Positions 22,893 through 33,944 of a stretch of 64,000 nt of DNA are shown piece after piece. Made by a program: the position numbers and the translations under genes. This DNA comes from Pegoplata infirma. Lineage: Eukaryota > Arthropoda > Insecta > Diptera > Anthomyiidae. The stretch spans positions 78,853,337-78,917,336 of the forward strand of contig OY992540.1 of NCBI GenBank assembly GCA_963921195.1, in the 5' to 3' direction. The notes beneath the pieces were generated by a model. The model was not told where the DNA came from. It searched no databases and was given only the letters and a program-made list of their open reading frames with translations. Each line of letters opens with the position of its first letter. The first letter of the stretch is position 1.

Positions 22893-24988
22893 CAGTCAAA
22901 CCCGGTTATAACGAACTCCGAGGGACCAGTACAAATAGTTCGTTATAAGCGAAGTTCGCTATAAGCGGGGTATATTTTATATCAACCTAGTTTTATTTCC
23001 AGAAAAAAATTTCCAATTTTGTTTTATTTGACGTTTTTTGAAAATATACTAATTTTTGAGAAGAAAACATTAAAAAATATAAACAAATTTTATCAAAATT
23101 ATAATATTAATCAAAAATTTCTAAACATTTTTTAGTTTGGTAAACATAATTGCCTCAAATTTCCAAATATTTATGAGAGTTCGTTATAAAAAGGTAAATA
23201 TACATGAAATTGTGTTCGTATTTTGTGTGAAAATTGCTGGAAAAACGTCGCACATTGGTTGAAGAGTGGCCGAAATTAATTTTTTTCATATTTGCCGATT
23301 TGGATAATATTTTGGTATTTTGTTGTCAGATATCTGAATATTATGATTCCGTAATATTAGGCTGATATATTTATTATTTGTTTGGACAGACACGCTCAAA
23401 GTTCATATATGTTCGCTTGTTTAAAATGGCATGCAAATTTACTGTATATTCAATCTATTGTTGCAATCAAAGTAAACTTATCATTTGACTTTGTTGTATA
23501 TTTTCGTAAATGACAATTGTCATGAATGAGATTTGCACTAAAAAAAGTTGTAAAAAGTGCTATATAAAAAATTTCGTAGAACAAAATATAAACAACATCA
23601 AAATTTCAATGTTCATCAACTTTAGTGGACTGCATCTTTTTAGCGCTGTGGAGCGCTGTTTAACGAAAGATGTCAAATTACAGCTTGAAGTCTCAGCTAA
23701 AAGTTAAAAAAAAATTCAGCTGCTCATACCTGCTCATTTCCAAAAAAAAAAAAGTAAAAACTATAAAATAATAAAGTAACAAAACATGAATTTCGTTCAT
23801 GTTTCAGAAACTTTGATTTTTATACCCTCCAACCACAGTATGGGGGTATACTCACTTTGTCATTCCGTGTGTAACACATCGAAATAACGGTCGGGGACCC
23901 CAAAAAGTATATATAATATTGATCCATTATAGAATCTAAGACATTCTAGCGATGTCCGTCCGTCCGTCTGTAGAAATAACGATGCAGTCCAAACAAAAAG
24001 AGCTAGACTCCTGAAATTGAGCAAGAATATCTCTTATGTTACTGTTAAGGTTAAGTTCGAAGATGGGCAAAATCGGAACAGGGGGAAAAAAGTTCCCCCT
24101 TGAAGAACTAAAACGACTCCTGAAAAATACGATATTTTTACGAGTTTTTTTTTAATTTTTGCTCAACAAATGTAACATTTGTATGCCATATTACGTTCAT
24201 AGACCTGCGCTTGGACCAAGGGGGTTAGAAAATTCGATTTTTTTCAGGCCGTCCCCTTTTGAGGGCGTGGTTATAGAAGTTAATTAAAAATAACGATAAA
24301 AATTTATTATTTAAGCGTAAATATCATAAACAAATAATTTGTTAACATATATTGCGGGGATGCAGGTGTCCCCCACCAACTCCGCCGACCCCCCCCCCCA
24401 AAAAAAAGGTCTCCCCTGCGATTTATTTTTTATTTTAAACGTATTGGAGTGTATGAAAGATTCGACACAGCCGAATTTAACACCCTTACTTGTTTCTATT
24501 TGTTTTTTTTTTCTATGGGAGGTGGGCGTAAAAGTGGGCGGATCAGGTATATATTTTCAGGAGCCCATTCTACAATTATAATATTTGTTTTTTGTGAAAA
24601 TTTAGTTGATACATTAAAAATCAAGTGAGTTATGTCACTTTTTTAATACAAGTTGTATGGGAAGTGGGCGTAAAAGTGGGCGGATATTTCTCAAATTTCG
24701 CACAAATGATTCTGAGTGTTTCAAAATGATATGTGCCAAAAAACAATGCAGTAGGTCAAAATTTAATTTTCACTTTGTATGGGAGGTGGGCGTAAAAGTG
24801 GGCGGATCATTTTGATTTTTGCATTTTTTTCTTGATTCAAACAAAAAATTCCTATGTGCCAAGTTTCATTGTCCTTCGACAATTTCTTCTATTTTTAGCC
24901 GCTCGTTCTATGAACATCAACCAATGTGCGTCGGGACTTTAGAATTAGTTCGTTATAACCGAGAATTCGTTATAACCGAGTTCGACTG
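22893..24988. mobile_element. Non-autonomous pogo/Tigger-like element (Tc1/mariner superfamily)
   Basis: The left end CAGTCAAACCCGGTTATAAC and the right end, read in complement, CAGTCGAACTCGGTTATAAC form inverted termini. Both have a second, internal copy of the 'ttcgttataa' block. TA duplications flank it (22891-22892 and 24989-24990). CAGTC(A/G)AACC(T)CG ends are typical of pogo-type elements. There is no transposase frame. The interior carries a full mini-me insertion (23821-24495) and a short tandem repeat of 'tgggaggtgggcgtaaaagt' (24518, 24657, 24778). Confidence 0.75.
23821..24495 (+). repeat. Full-length mini-me-like element, type A, nested in the pogo-like element
   Basis: Head tataccctccaaccacagta, GTCC block (23955-23972), body motif 'ggggaaaaaagttcccc', a C-run near 24391-24400 and tail 'gaaagattcgacacagccgaa..acttgttt' are all present. 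It is inserted within the 22893-24988 element, so it is younger than that element. Confidence 0.7.
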
Positions 24989-24999
24989 TAGTTCATTTT

Positions 25000-25450
25000 C
25001 ATAAAAAATATTTAAATAGAACTATTTGATAAAAATTACCAAAATACTACTATTTTATAAAAGGTACTAAAATAGTACTACATTATAAAAATTACCAAAA
25101 TAGCACTACTTTATAAAAATTACCAAAATAGAACAATTTTATAAAAAGTTCCAAAATAGTACTATTTTATAAAAAGTACCAAAATAGTACTATTTTATAA
25201 AAAGTACCAAAATATCACTATTTTTAAAAAGTACCAAAATAGTACTAATTTATAAAAATTACTAATATAGTCCTGTTTTATATACTTGCTTGGTAATTCT
25301 TATGAAAAAGTACTATTTATTACGTTTTATAAAAGGTAGAATTTTTGTAAAAAAAGTGTTATTTTGTAACTTTTTTAGTATATTACCAAATAAGTACTTA
25401 TTGATAAAAAGCATCAATATATTACTTTTATTTATATAAATTTCGGTATC
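25000..25450. repeat. AT-rich minisatellite, 'aaaagtaccaaaatagtac' unit, right part
   Basis: About a dozen units of roughly 27 bp, such as 'ttttataaaaagtaccaaaatagtac', are more regular here (25130-25260) than in the left part. It is a continuation of the array split by the pogo-like element. Confidence 0.75.
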
Positions 25451-27073
25451 TATATATATAATTTCCCTATTTGTGTGTTCCTCTTTTTTTGTCTATCCAG
25501 AGCTTTTTGAAGCCCACTGATGAGCTACAAAGCTGAAAATTGGCATGCTTATAGTAAAACACCTGGGGCAGATCCTAACGTAGCCGGATTTTCGATTTTT
25601 TGCCTGTGGGCGGAGAAATAAGCGGGAAAGTGGGCGTGGCAAAATGCAATTTTTTTACGTTTTTGCTTAATTTAAAGCCCCCAAATGACTTAGGAATCTG
25701 AAAATTTCCTGGAATATAGTCCAAACGATGCCGCATATCCCCAAGTAGTCGGATTTAAAATTTTCGCAATGTGGGCGGAGAATTGAGGGGAAAAGTGGAG
25801 TGGCAAAATTTAGATTTCTTTAACATTTTTACTTCTTTTGAAGTCCCCAAATAACTTAGGAAGCTGAAAATTTCCTAGAATATAGTCCTAACGATGGCGC
25901 ATATCCCCAAGTAGTCGGATTCAAAATTTTCGCAATGTGGGCGGAGAATTGAGGGAAAAGTGGCGTGGCAAAATTGGGATTTTTTAAAATTGTTACTTCT
26001 TTTGAAGCCCCCAAATGACTTAGGAAGCGGAAAATTGTATAGCATTTAGTTCTAACAATGAAGCATATCCTGAAGTAATCGGATTTAAATTTTTTAAACT
26101 GTGGAAGGAGAATTAAGAGAAAAATGGGGCATGGCAAAATTGTGTTTTTTAATATTTAATTTGAAGACCCCCAATGATCTATGAAGATGAAAATTGGCAT
26201 TTTTGCTTATTTTAAAGTCCTCTAATGACTTAGGAAGCTTCTAGCGTATAGTCCTATCGATGAAGCATATCCTGAAGTAGTCAAATTTTTAATTTTTGGA
26301 CTCTGGGCGGAGAATAGAAAGGAAAATGGGGAGTGACAAAGTTGAAATTTTTAACATTTTAACTTCTTTTGAAACCCCCAAAGGAAGAGGAAAATGCACA
26401 GAATTGGCATGTATATAGAAGGTTTCATGTGGAATATCAACACGAGTCTGGATTTTTGATATCCAGTGTGGCGTGGTAAATTTATTTCCATCTATTTTCT
26501 GAATATATATTTTATTTTTTTGTGTTTCTCTTATTTTTTGTGTATCCTGCGCCTTTTGAATCTCATTGATGAACTTAAAAGCTTAAAATTGGCATGTATA
26601 TAATAAAACACCAGGGACAGATTCTTACGAAGTTGGATTTTTTGCCTGTGGGCGGCGAATTACGAGAAAAAGGGGACTTAGCAAAATTATTTTTTTAACA
26701 TTTTAGAATATTTTTAAGCTTCGCCCCAATGAATACCGTAGCTGAAAATCCCTAACATGTAGTCCTAACTATGATATTCTAAAGTAGTCCGATTTAACAT
26801 TTTTGGAATGTAGATGGAGAGTTGAGAGGAAAAAGAGGGCAAGGCAATATTGTGTTTTATTTTTTTTATTTGACTAACTTTAAAGCCCTAATGACCTACG
26901 CAGCCGAAAATTGCATGCATATTGTCCTGACACTGGAGCATATCCTTAAGTAGTCAGACTTAAAATTTTTGGATTGTGGACGAAGAATTGAGAGGGAAAA
27001 GGGGCGTGGATACGAGTATAGTACTAACGATGGAGCTTATCATGAAGTAGTCAGATTAAAAAATTTTGGAATA

Positions 27074-27299
27074 CACAGAAAAAACAGTTTAATTGTGCCA
27101 ACCGAATTAAGAGCCAACTGCATGGTTTAATTACAACAACTGAAATTTTCGGTTGCGATTACCGAAATTTATTTGGACCAACAGAAGTTAAATTTTCAAA
27201 ACAAATTTTGGTTATGGCAACCGAAAATTTCGGTTGTTGTTATTAAACTATGCAGTTGGCTCTAAATTCGGTTGGCACAACTAAACTGTTCTCTCTGTG
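27074..27299. mobile_element. Short palindromic TA-flanked MITE, 226 bp
   Basis: The ends CACAGAAAAAACAGTTTAAT and its near-complement ending ACTGTTCTCTCTGTG are flanked by TA at 27072-27073 and 27300-27301. Almost the whole element is palindromic around 27190, with repeated 'aaccgaattt' / 'aaatttcggtt' motifs. It sits within the ~165-bp array. Confidence 0.75.
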
Positions 27300-28158
27300 T
27301 AGGGACGGAGAATTAAGAGAAGAAATGGGCGTGGAAAAATTATATTTTTACATCTTACCTAATTTTGAAGACACCTTATGACCTTAAAAGATGAAAATTA
27401 GAATATATATGGTACGGACTATGGCAAAGATCAACTCTGAGCTGGATATCCAGTGAAAGGGCGGAAATACAAAAAATCCGTTGTGAATTTTGTTCAGTTT
27501 GTATATAATCTGTAACGTAGCCGGATTTTCTTCCTTTAAGTCAGGGGGAGTGGCGGAAGACGGCGAAATTTAGTTTTTAAATATTTAAACTATTTCCCAA
27601 ATGACTAAGGAAGCTGAAAATTGTAAAGCATAAAGTATTGACAATGGATCACATCCTTATGAAGTCAGATTTAATATTTAAACTGCCCAGTCAGAAAAAA
27701 ACAAGCGGGCCAAGGTTGGCAAAACGTTGGCAAAGGTGTTGCCAACGTTGGCTGAATACCCGATTTACAAAAAATACTGTACAGTTCCAAAGCCAAAATG
27801 ATAACACCAAAAAGCGTCTTGGCCGATATGTTTTTCCGATGTTGGCACACTGTTGGCAAAACAAAAAATACTGTACATTCCCAGTATTTAATTTTTATGT
27901 TATACTGTGCAGTGCCAAGCTAGAATAAGAACAATAAATGTGGCTTGGCCAATATGTTTTTCTGATGTTGGCAAAACAAAATGTACATTGCCAGTACCGG
28001 ATTTACAATTCAATACGTACAATCCCTCTACAAAAAAACGAGAATTCTCATATATTTGTTTTTAAATACATTTTATTTACATATTTGAAAAAAAAAATAG
28101 TTCATTAAAAATAGAAAAAAAAAATAAACATAAAAGATAAATGTTATTAACAAAACAC

Positions 28159-28641
28159 TAGAGTCCGACCGAAACCAGTTTTCGAGGCCGAACCGAATAT
28201 TCGGCCGAAAAAGTAATATTCGGCCGAAACCGAACCGAAACCGAAACTTAAAAAAATTACCACCTGGCATGAATAAAATTATTAAAAAGTTGTTAAAGAT
28301 TAATATACAAAATATAATGCTTTTAAACTACAGGAATTGTTGTATTTTTGAAAAAAAAAATGTTTTTTAAGAAACTTACAAAAAAATTGTATATTTCATT
28401 TGCAGATTAGGAGAAAATAATTTTTGAACTGAAACAACTTTACATTTATTGCATAAACTTGTAACATTTTCTTCAATTGAACTGAAACAAGTGTAATGAA
28501 ATACGAAATCAAAAAACTCACCGACTTTTTTACATATTTTTTAAAATACCAAAAAGTTTCGGTGCCGAATACCGAATAGAGGCCGAAACCCCATTATTCG
28601 GCCGAAACCGAGACCGAAACCGAATATTCGGTCGGACTCTA
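28159..28641. mobile_element. hAT-type MITE, 483 bp
   Basis: The perfectly inverted ends TAGAGTCCGACCGAA and TTCGGTCGGACTCTA are flanked by the 8-bp repeat CAAAACAC (28151-28158 and 28642-28649). The subterminal sequence is a run of 'ccgaaaccgaa' and 'attcggccg' motifs. It is nested in the CCCAGTCAG-ended transposon and is therefore younger than it. Confidence 0.8.
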
Positions 28642-28780
28642 CAAAACACCATTCAGATATAATTTAAATGTTATGTTAATATATTAAAGGACAATTTTGA
28701 CCCTTTAAGTGTTAACTGGTTTTGAAAATTTTTCTTCATCACTTTTGTTATAACTTTTAAAAGTAAAAAAAAAACAATAG

Positions 28781-29307
28781 CAGTATCATTGGTATTATCT
28801 ACACCATTTCCAAAATCAAAATTTTCTAAAAGTATTTTAAAAATTTCTAAATTAGTTTTTCATATTTTTCGTTCCGACAATCCACAAAATAATTTTCCGT
28901 TACTATATCGTGTCAATAAAAGTGCAAAATATTCTCGTGGTAATGTTTTAGAAACCTCGGATCTGACCGTTACGTTTTCCTTTGTTAACATTCAAGGTAA
29001 TACAATTACATCCCTTCCTCCTAATAACGTATGTTTACTTAGAAATGGAAATGTTATAATAGTTAAAGAAATTTTTAGCAAAAAACTGTCTCAATACAAA
29101 TGTGATGATATTTTTCTTAAAGGAAACATTTTCCTTGACGTTTCCGATTTTGTAGATTATCCAATCCCATCAAGTGAAATAGAATTGTACAACGTTAGTA
29201 ATTTAAATGAAAATCATACCGAAATTAATATAAATATGGTAGAATTTAAGTGTATTCTTACTACATGTGATAATGAAACTATTGCTATGACTCTTCTACA
29301 CACCTAA
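28781..29307 (+). pseudogene. Exon-like C-terminal fragment of an unrecognised transposon protein
   Basis: The frame is open from 28726 and ends with TAA at 29305-29307; about 175 residues follow a plausible acceptor (acaatag, AG at 28779-28780). There is no ATG near the start, so this is either a 3' exon or a truncated gene. The protein is hydrophilic with regularly spaced hydrophobic residues (..GNTITSLPPNNVCLLRNG.., ..DDIFLKGNIFLDVSDF.., ..EFKCILTTCDNETIAM) and ends LLHT. It has an Asn/Lys/Ile-rich composition. I recognise no catalytic motif. The arrangement (..NGNVIIVKEIF.., ..PIPSSEIELYNVS..) looks like a folded domain. Because it lies inside inverted ends, transposon origin is the simplest reading. 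Confidence 0.5.
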
Positions 29308-30149
29308 TTTAAATAATATATTTATATAAATTTTTCTATTATAACAAAGATCAAATAAAAAACATTAATTCAAAATTAAACCGCTTTATAAAATAAATTT
29401 AAAAAAAAACTGCCGTAAATGTTGTAAAAATTCTACTGGCAGTGCACATTTCTTATTGTAATTGCCAACGTTGGCTATGTATTGGCATTTCCATTAAAGC
29501 CAGTGCTCTGCCAGTACAATATTTTTGGTACGGTAGGCAATTTCTGACTGGGTGTGTACGGAGAATTATAAGGAAAAATTTAAGTGGAAAAATGTTTGTG
29601 TTTTTTAACATTTTAACTAATTTAAAAACCCTTCACGATAAAAAGAAAGATAAAAATTGCCACGTTTATAGGAGTGACCATGGGACAGATCCACACGATG
29701 GATTTTTGATATCCGGTTTATGGACGGAGAGACGAAATGGGCGTGCTAAATTTAGTTCTAAAATTTTATCAATAAAACCTTTTATACTCATTGAGTTATA
29801 ATAATAACTCAATCTAGAAATATTAAATTTTTGAAGCACAAACATAATTTTTTATAAAGTTTGATAAAATATTAGAACTATTGAGAAAAGTGATTTGGTG
29901 TTCCGCCTGGCAGGGACAGGCTATTCGACTAGTTTTAAATAATTGATTATCATTCCAAAAATGTAAAACAAAAATGTTTTGCGTATAGAAACATTTTTGT
30001 GAAAAAATTCAGAATCTAAAATTAACACATAAATTACATATGGAAACAATTACACATAAGCTACACATGAAGCCGAAAATTACACGTGAAATGTGTAATT
30101 CTACATGAAGTGGAAACACTGATTGTTAATGTAAATAATTAAAAAAAAA

Positions 30150-30572
30150 AAAAGGCGCGGAAAAACATTTTTAGTGAAAAAAAAAATCCGCGATTTTTTT
30201 TTGTAATTAATATGTTTATTTTCTTTTTTTTAATAACCATTTGGCATCGAATTCTGTTCACAAATGTCAACATGCAGCCGAATTAAAGCATTTTGTATTT
30301 TTAAGTTATGTGGAATGTATCAAAATTTTAGAGGTGTCCTTACATTTTCGTTCATAACTTTTGAACCGCTGCACTGATTTCGCTCAAATGCAATACCAAA
30401 CAGCTCGTGACAACAACAAGGAAATATGTTAACTTTCAGTCATATCTGAGTAACATTTTGGCCGTGATCGCCATTTCAACAGACAGACGGCCAATCGCCG
30501 ATATTTCGATGAGTTACAAACGGAATGACAAACGTTTATATACCCTCCACAACTAAGTGGAGGGTATAATAA
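30150..30572 (-). repeat. Mini-me-like element, type C, minus orientation
   Basis: Reading in complement it has the head 'tataccctccact..agttgtgg', 'tttgtcattccgtttgtaac', 'atcgaaatatcgg', the GTCC/GTCT block ('cagacagacgg' at 30480-30490), 'tatctgagt..ttagc' and 'ttttgaacggctg..atgtaagg'. The end near 30150 has 'aatccgcgattttt' as in the copy at 49424-50706. Confidence 0.6.
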
Positions 30573-30746
30573 GGTATCGCAGGCGCGGATCCACAGGGGT
30601 GAGGGAAAATAGGAAATTCCGCCCTTCCCCAAACCGAATCCGAAAAAAAAAGGAAAAAGAAAAATTTTCTATAGGAAAATCTAAGAATTTTTGACAGGAA
30701 AATCTAAGAGAGGGGAGGAGGGGGGAGAGAAAAGGAAATATTCTAA

Positions 30747-31334
30747 CAAGGGAAGTATCTCAACCCTTATGAACCGATTTGCATGAAACGTAAAATATAT
30801 ATAAAAGAGACAATTCTAAGGTTGGGGGGTCTCGGCTTATCGGCCATATCGGGGGTTTAGGGGTTCAAAACATGGGTCAAAAAATGGCGAAAAAATCGTT
30901 TTTTTGATTTTGAAGCCATTTCTTTCTAAGAAACTATATGATGTTTATAAGTGAAAAGAAAGGTTTCTTTAATGCCTATCCAACGGTGGTATAACCTTGT
31001 AAAAGTTTGGCTTCGTTAAATACTTTTTTCATGAAAATGTGAAAAATTTGGGGGGTATTTATATGAAGACATAGAGCTACGATGTCCATATGAATATAAA
31101 ATAATCTTTATTAAATTTAAGTCGACACGTATTTTTTCTCTAGAGGATATTCCTGTTAGTTCGTGAGTTATCGAAATTTTCCCGGAGGTCCATATGGTTT
31201 CATAAGGGGACAACGAAATTTTGAAACACTGATATGGCCGAAAAGCCAAGACACCCCAACCTTAGAATCGTCTCATTTATATATATTTTAAGTTTCAGGC
31301 AAATCGGTACATATGGGTTGAGATACTTCCCTTG
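30747..31334. mobile_element. PIF/Harbinger-like MITE, 588 bp, copy 1
   Basis: The ends CAAGGGAAGTATCTCAACCC and GGGTTGAGATACTTCCCTTG are perfectly inverted over 20 bp and continue imperfectly to about 35 bp. They are flanked by TAA (30744-30746 and 31335-31337). A second copy of exactly the same length lies at 49438-50025 with TTA flanks. A 3-bp TWA duplication is typical of PIF/Harbinger. There is no transposase. Confidence 0.85.
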
Positions 31335-31339
31335 TAAGA

Positions 31340-31930
31340 ATTTTTTTCCAAAATAATGCCTAAGAAACAGAAAATGGTTATAAACAAATTTCTTGGAATC
31401 TTAGGAAGAAAGGAAAAATTCTCGGAATCTTTGAATTTTTCTATAGGAAAACTTTGAGAAAAAGTTTTCAGAAAATGTTTCAAAATCTTGGACTTTTTTA
31501 AACGAAAAAATGTCTTTAGAAAAAATGTTTCAGAATCTAGAAAGTTGCCTCAAAAATATTAAAAAGCCTTAAGTTAGAAAATTTTGCTAATCTCAGATAG
31601 ATCTCTGTAAAAAAAGTGTTTCGGAATAGATAGATCTCTATAGAAAAGTGCAGAAAAAACGTTTCGGAATGTATCTCAGAAACCGAGTATTTTCTAAGAA
31701 AAAAGTTTTTAGATTGTGCAAATTTTAAAATAGGAAAAATATTGAAAAAAATTCGGCGCGAAAAATTGCTCAATATCTGAGAATTTTTTGACATGAAAGA
31801 GTATCAGAATACGAAAATTTTTCAATAGCAATAATTTTACAAATGCTAATAGCTAGCTTTTCTATGGGAAAAATACCTCAGAACATCTGAAAAAAAATTT
31901 TTGAGTTAATTTTTGTAAATTTTAGGCATA
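31340..31930. repeat. Degenerate 'cagaatctgagac' minisatellite
   Basis: Units such as 'tttctataggaaaa..tttcagaatctag' recur with a period near 40 bp and strong divergence. It belongs to the same dispersed family as 5400-5750 and ends before the sprint acceptor. Confidence 0.5.
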
Positions 31931-32055
31931 GTAGAAAAAAAATTTGCCTGGACGTTAAAAAATTGAAAGAAAATTTTTTTGCCTTACAATTTTTGCCGAT
32001 CTACTATCACATGAATATTTTTTTAATTTATTTTTCTCTTTTTTTCTAATTTCAG

Positions 32056-32388
32056 TGGCGTTCTTCTTCATTGCCAGCCTGCTCCTCGGTTTTAAGAGTC
32101 ATTATACCCGATGAATGTAATGGTTCCTTACAAACCCGCACCCTGCCTGTTAGACCACATACCACCACTCGTGAGGTATGCCGTATTATTGCCCACAAAG
32201 CTCGCATTACCAATCCCCAAGATTATGCTCTATTTAAATTGGTTGATGGCGAGGAAACTTTGTTAAATGATAATGAATGTCCCCAGGACATAAGATTGGC
32301 TGCCAAAGGCAAACATTGTATGTTGGCCTATAAACGTATTGATGCCAAAATTGCTTGGCCCACTGCCACACAACCAAATTTTAATTAG
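32056..32388 (+). CDS. spri: sprint (RIN family), terminal RA-domain exon
   Basis: The last coding exon of sprint holds 110 codons and a TAG stop at 32386-32388. The acceptor is a T-rich tract ending CAG at 32053-32055, in phase 0 with the donor at 20377. It encodes a Ras-association domain: LRVIIPDECNG, an internal TLPVRPHTTTREVCRIIAHK helix, ..NPQDYALFKLVDG.. and the terminal GKHCMLAYKRIDAKIAWPT. In this family the RA domain binds GTP-loaded Ras and couples it to Rab5 exchange by the VPS9 module encoded just upstream. Ubiquitin-like beta-grasp features are intact. A possible polyadenylation signal AATAAA lies at 32609-32614. Confidence 0.92.
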   Translation, partial: WRSSSLPACSSVLRVIIPDECNGSLQTRTLPVRPHTTTREVCRIIAHKARITNPQDYALFKLVDGEETLLNDNECPQDIRLAAKGKHCMLAYKRIDAKIAWPTATQPNFN

Positions 32389-33411
32389 AAAAAATCTTTT
32401 TTCAACATGACTTAATTAAAATTACGATATTTTTTTCTAAGAATTTCCATAATTTTTTTGTCTCTAATTTTAAGTAAAACATATTTGCTCAACTTATTTA
32501 ACAATTTTTTTTTGTAAAAGTAAAATAAGTTTAATTTTTTTTTTAATACTACTATAAGATTTTAATTTTAAGTTGTACTAAAAGAAAACAGTATTTAAAA
32601 TAAGTTTTAATAAAACAAAAACAAAATTAAAAAAAAACTACAATCATTTAAAAAGAAAAAAAAATTAAGAAAAACTCTTCTAAAAAGAAATTTGAAAAAA
32701 AAAAATATTTGCAAAATAATATTTAAATTTATAATTAAAGACCAATTTCTTTCACACAACTTCTTATATACGAATCCTGTAAATTTTTTATTTACCTAAG
32801 TATTTAATCTTAAAAAAAGAAAAATCTATTTAGAAAACAATATCATTAATATTTGAAAAATATTAAAAAAACAAAAATTTAAACCTTTAAACGAAAAATA
32901 AAACATTTAAAAAAACTATACTTTAACTAAATTTTGTATATTATTTTCATTTCCTTAAAAAAAAATTAAATTTTAGTGCAATATCGAAAAAAAAAATATT
33001 TTAAAATTTGTAAATTACTTTTTAATTGTGAAATTTTTTTAAGTTATTTTAATCTTTAAAATCTTTTTAAATTTGTAAATAAATTTGTTGTTAACATTTC
33101 TATAAATTATACAAAGTTTTTTTTAATATAAATTAAAAAAATAACTTATTCGCCAATAACGGTTGCACCATTTTTTAATGTAACTGTAAGATCTATGAAA
33201 TTTAAAACTTCATTCGAAACTTAAAGATAACTTAAAATTTGAAATCTTTATTTGAAATTTGAAATTCAAATTCAAAAATTACATTTGAAATTGTAAAAAG
33301 GTCGATTAAAATTCGAAAAAGATTTATTGAGTTAAGTAACAAGTAGAAAAGTTAAATTCGACATGGCCGAATTTATCAATACCCTCCACAATGCCCTTTT
33401 TAAATAATAGG
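32389..33411 (+). other. sprint 3' UTR and AT-rich downstream DNA
   Basis: The sequence is strongly A/T homopolymeric. AATAAA at 32609-32614 is the first candidate poly(A) signal after the sprint stop. A short mini-me tail fragment ('aaattcgacatggccgaattt..taccctccac') lies at about 33354-33390. Nothing else is recognised. Confidence 0.45.
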
Positions 33412-33799
33412 TACACACAAAAAATATTGGCTAAAAGTTTTCAATTAAATCTATTGATCAACAAAATTTAAATGAGTCAATCAATGTATTGATTAAAATT
33501 TTTGTTTTTTTCTTTAACTGTCGAATCACAAATTTTCAACATACCAGATTTTTTTCGCTTCAATTTATTTGAATTAGGACTGTCAATCCCGAAACCCGAA
33601 ATCCCGGGGTTTTTGTCATAAAATGAATTCCAAATACCGGGATTTTTAAACTCAAATCCCGAGATTTTTGAAATATTAAAAATGTATGAGAATTTATTTT
33701 TAAAAATACAACTTTGTTCAATTATTGTTACATTTACATCAACAAATTAAAATTCAAATTTTTTGAATTTTCAACGTAGCTGGCAACGAATTTGGCTGA

Positions 33800-33874
33800 G
33801 CTGAGAATTCTACCCAGGCTTGCTGAATAATACTTAGTCCAACGAACTAACCATTAAGCCACAGTCACGGAGCC
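33800..33874 (-). pseudogene. tRNA-like segment with an internal A box
   Basis: In complement it reads GGGCTCCGTGACTGTGGCTT.. and contains TGGCTTAATGGTTAG, a good RNA polymerase III A box / D-arm. About 42 bases later it has a poor B box (GGTAGAATTCT). No acceptor stem pairs along its full length. It is better read as an old tRNA-derived (SINE-like) piece than as a functional tRNA. Confidence 0.4.
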
Positions 33875-33944
33875 CTTTGACAAAAGTTTGCAGGTTTTAA
33901 CGAACATTTTCTAAAAAACCGAATTTTTGATCGAAGAGCGCCAC

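Larger units (their letters stand above)
27686..29552 (+). mobile_element. Transposon with CCCAGTCAGAAA ends and an internal ORF
   Basis: The ends CCCAGTCAGAAA and TTTCTGACTGGG are perfectly inverted over 12 bp. The flanks read ..aactg and tgtgtacgg.., implying a 2-bp TG duplication, because neighbouring array units read 'aactgtgg' at this point. Both subterminal regions are rich in 'gccaacgttggc' palindromes (27745-27755 and 29463-29475). The interior has an exon-like coding segment (28781-29307) and a nested hAT MITE (28159-28641). I cannot assign a superfamily with confidence. It looks like a partly deleted DNA transposon retaining the end of a gene. Confidence 0.7.
25450..29760. repeat. 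Degenerate ~165-bp tandem array, interrupted by transposons
   Basis: Units contain, in order, 'cccccaaatgacttaggaag', 'ctgaaaatt', 'tagtcctaacgatg', 'gcatatcc', 'aagtagtcggatt' and 'gtgggcggagaatt', then a 'gggaaaagtggcgtggcaaa' phrase. The clearest register is 25675, 25841 and 26006, a period near 165 bp. Units continue, increasingly diverged, to about 29750. Insertions at 27074-27299 and 27686-29552 break the array. The first unit begins after a TA-rich lead (about 25450). No coding potential is seen. Confidence 0.7.
20377..32055 (+). other. spri: sprint final intron, 11.7 kb, repeat-filled
   Basis: The intron starts GTAAGT and ends TTTCAG, phase 0, joining ..GSLD to WRSSS... It contains two TA-flanked MITEs, a pogo-like element, a ~27-bp minisatellite, a ~165-bp tandem array, a CCCAGTCAG-ended transposon with a nested hAT MITE, and a PIF/Harbinger-like MITE. 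All are annotated separately. The stretches at about 21700-22550 and 29760-30150 are AT-rich with nothing recognisable. Confidence 0.85.
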
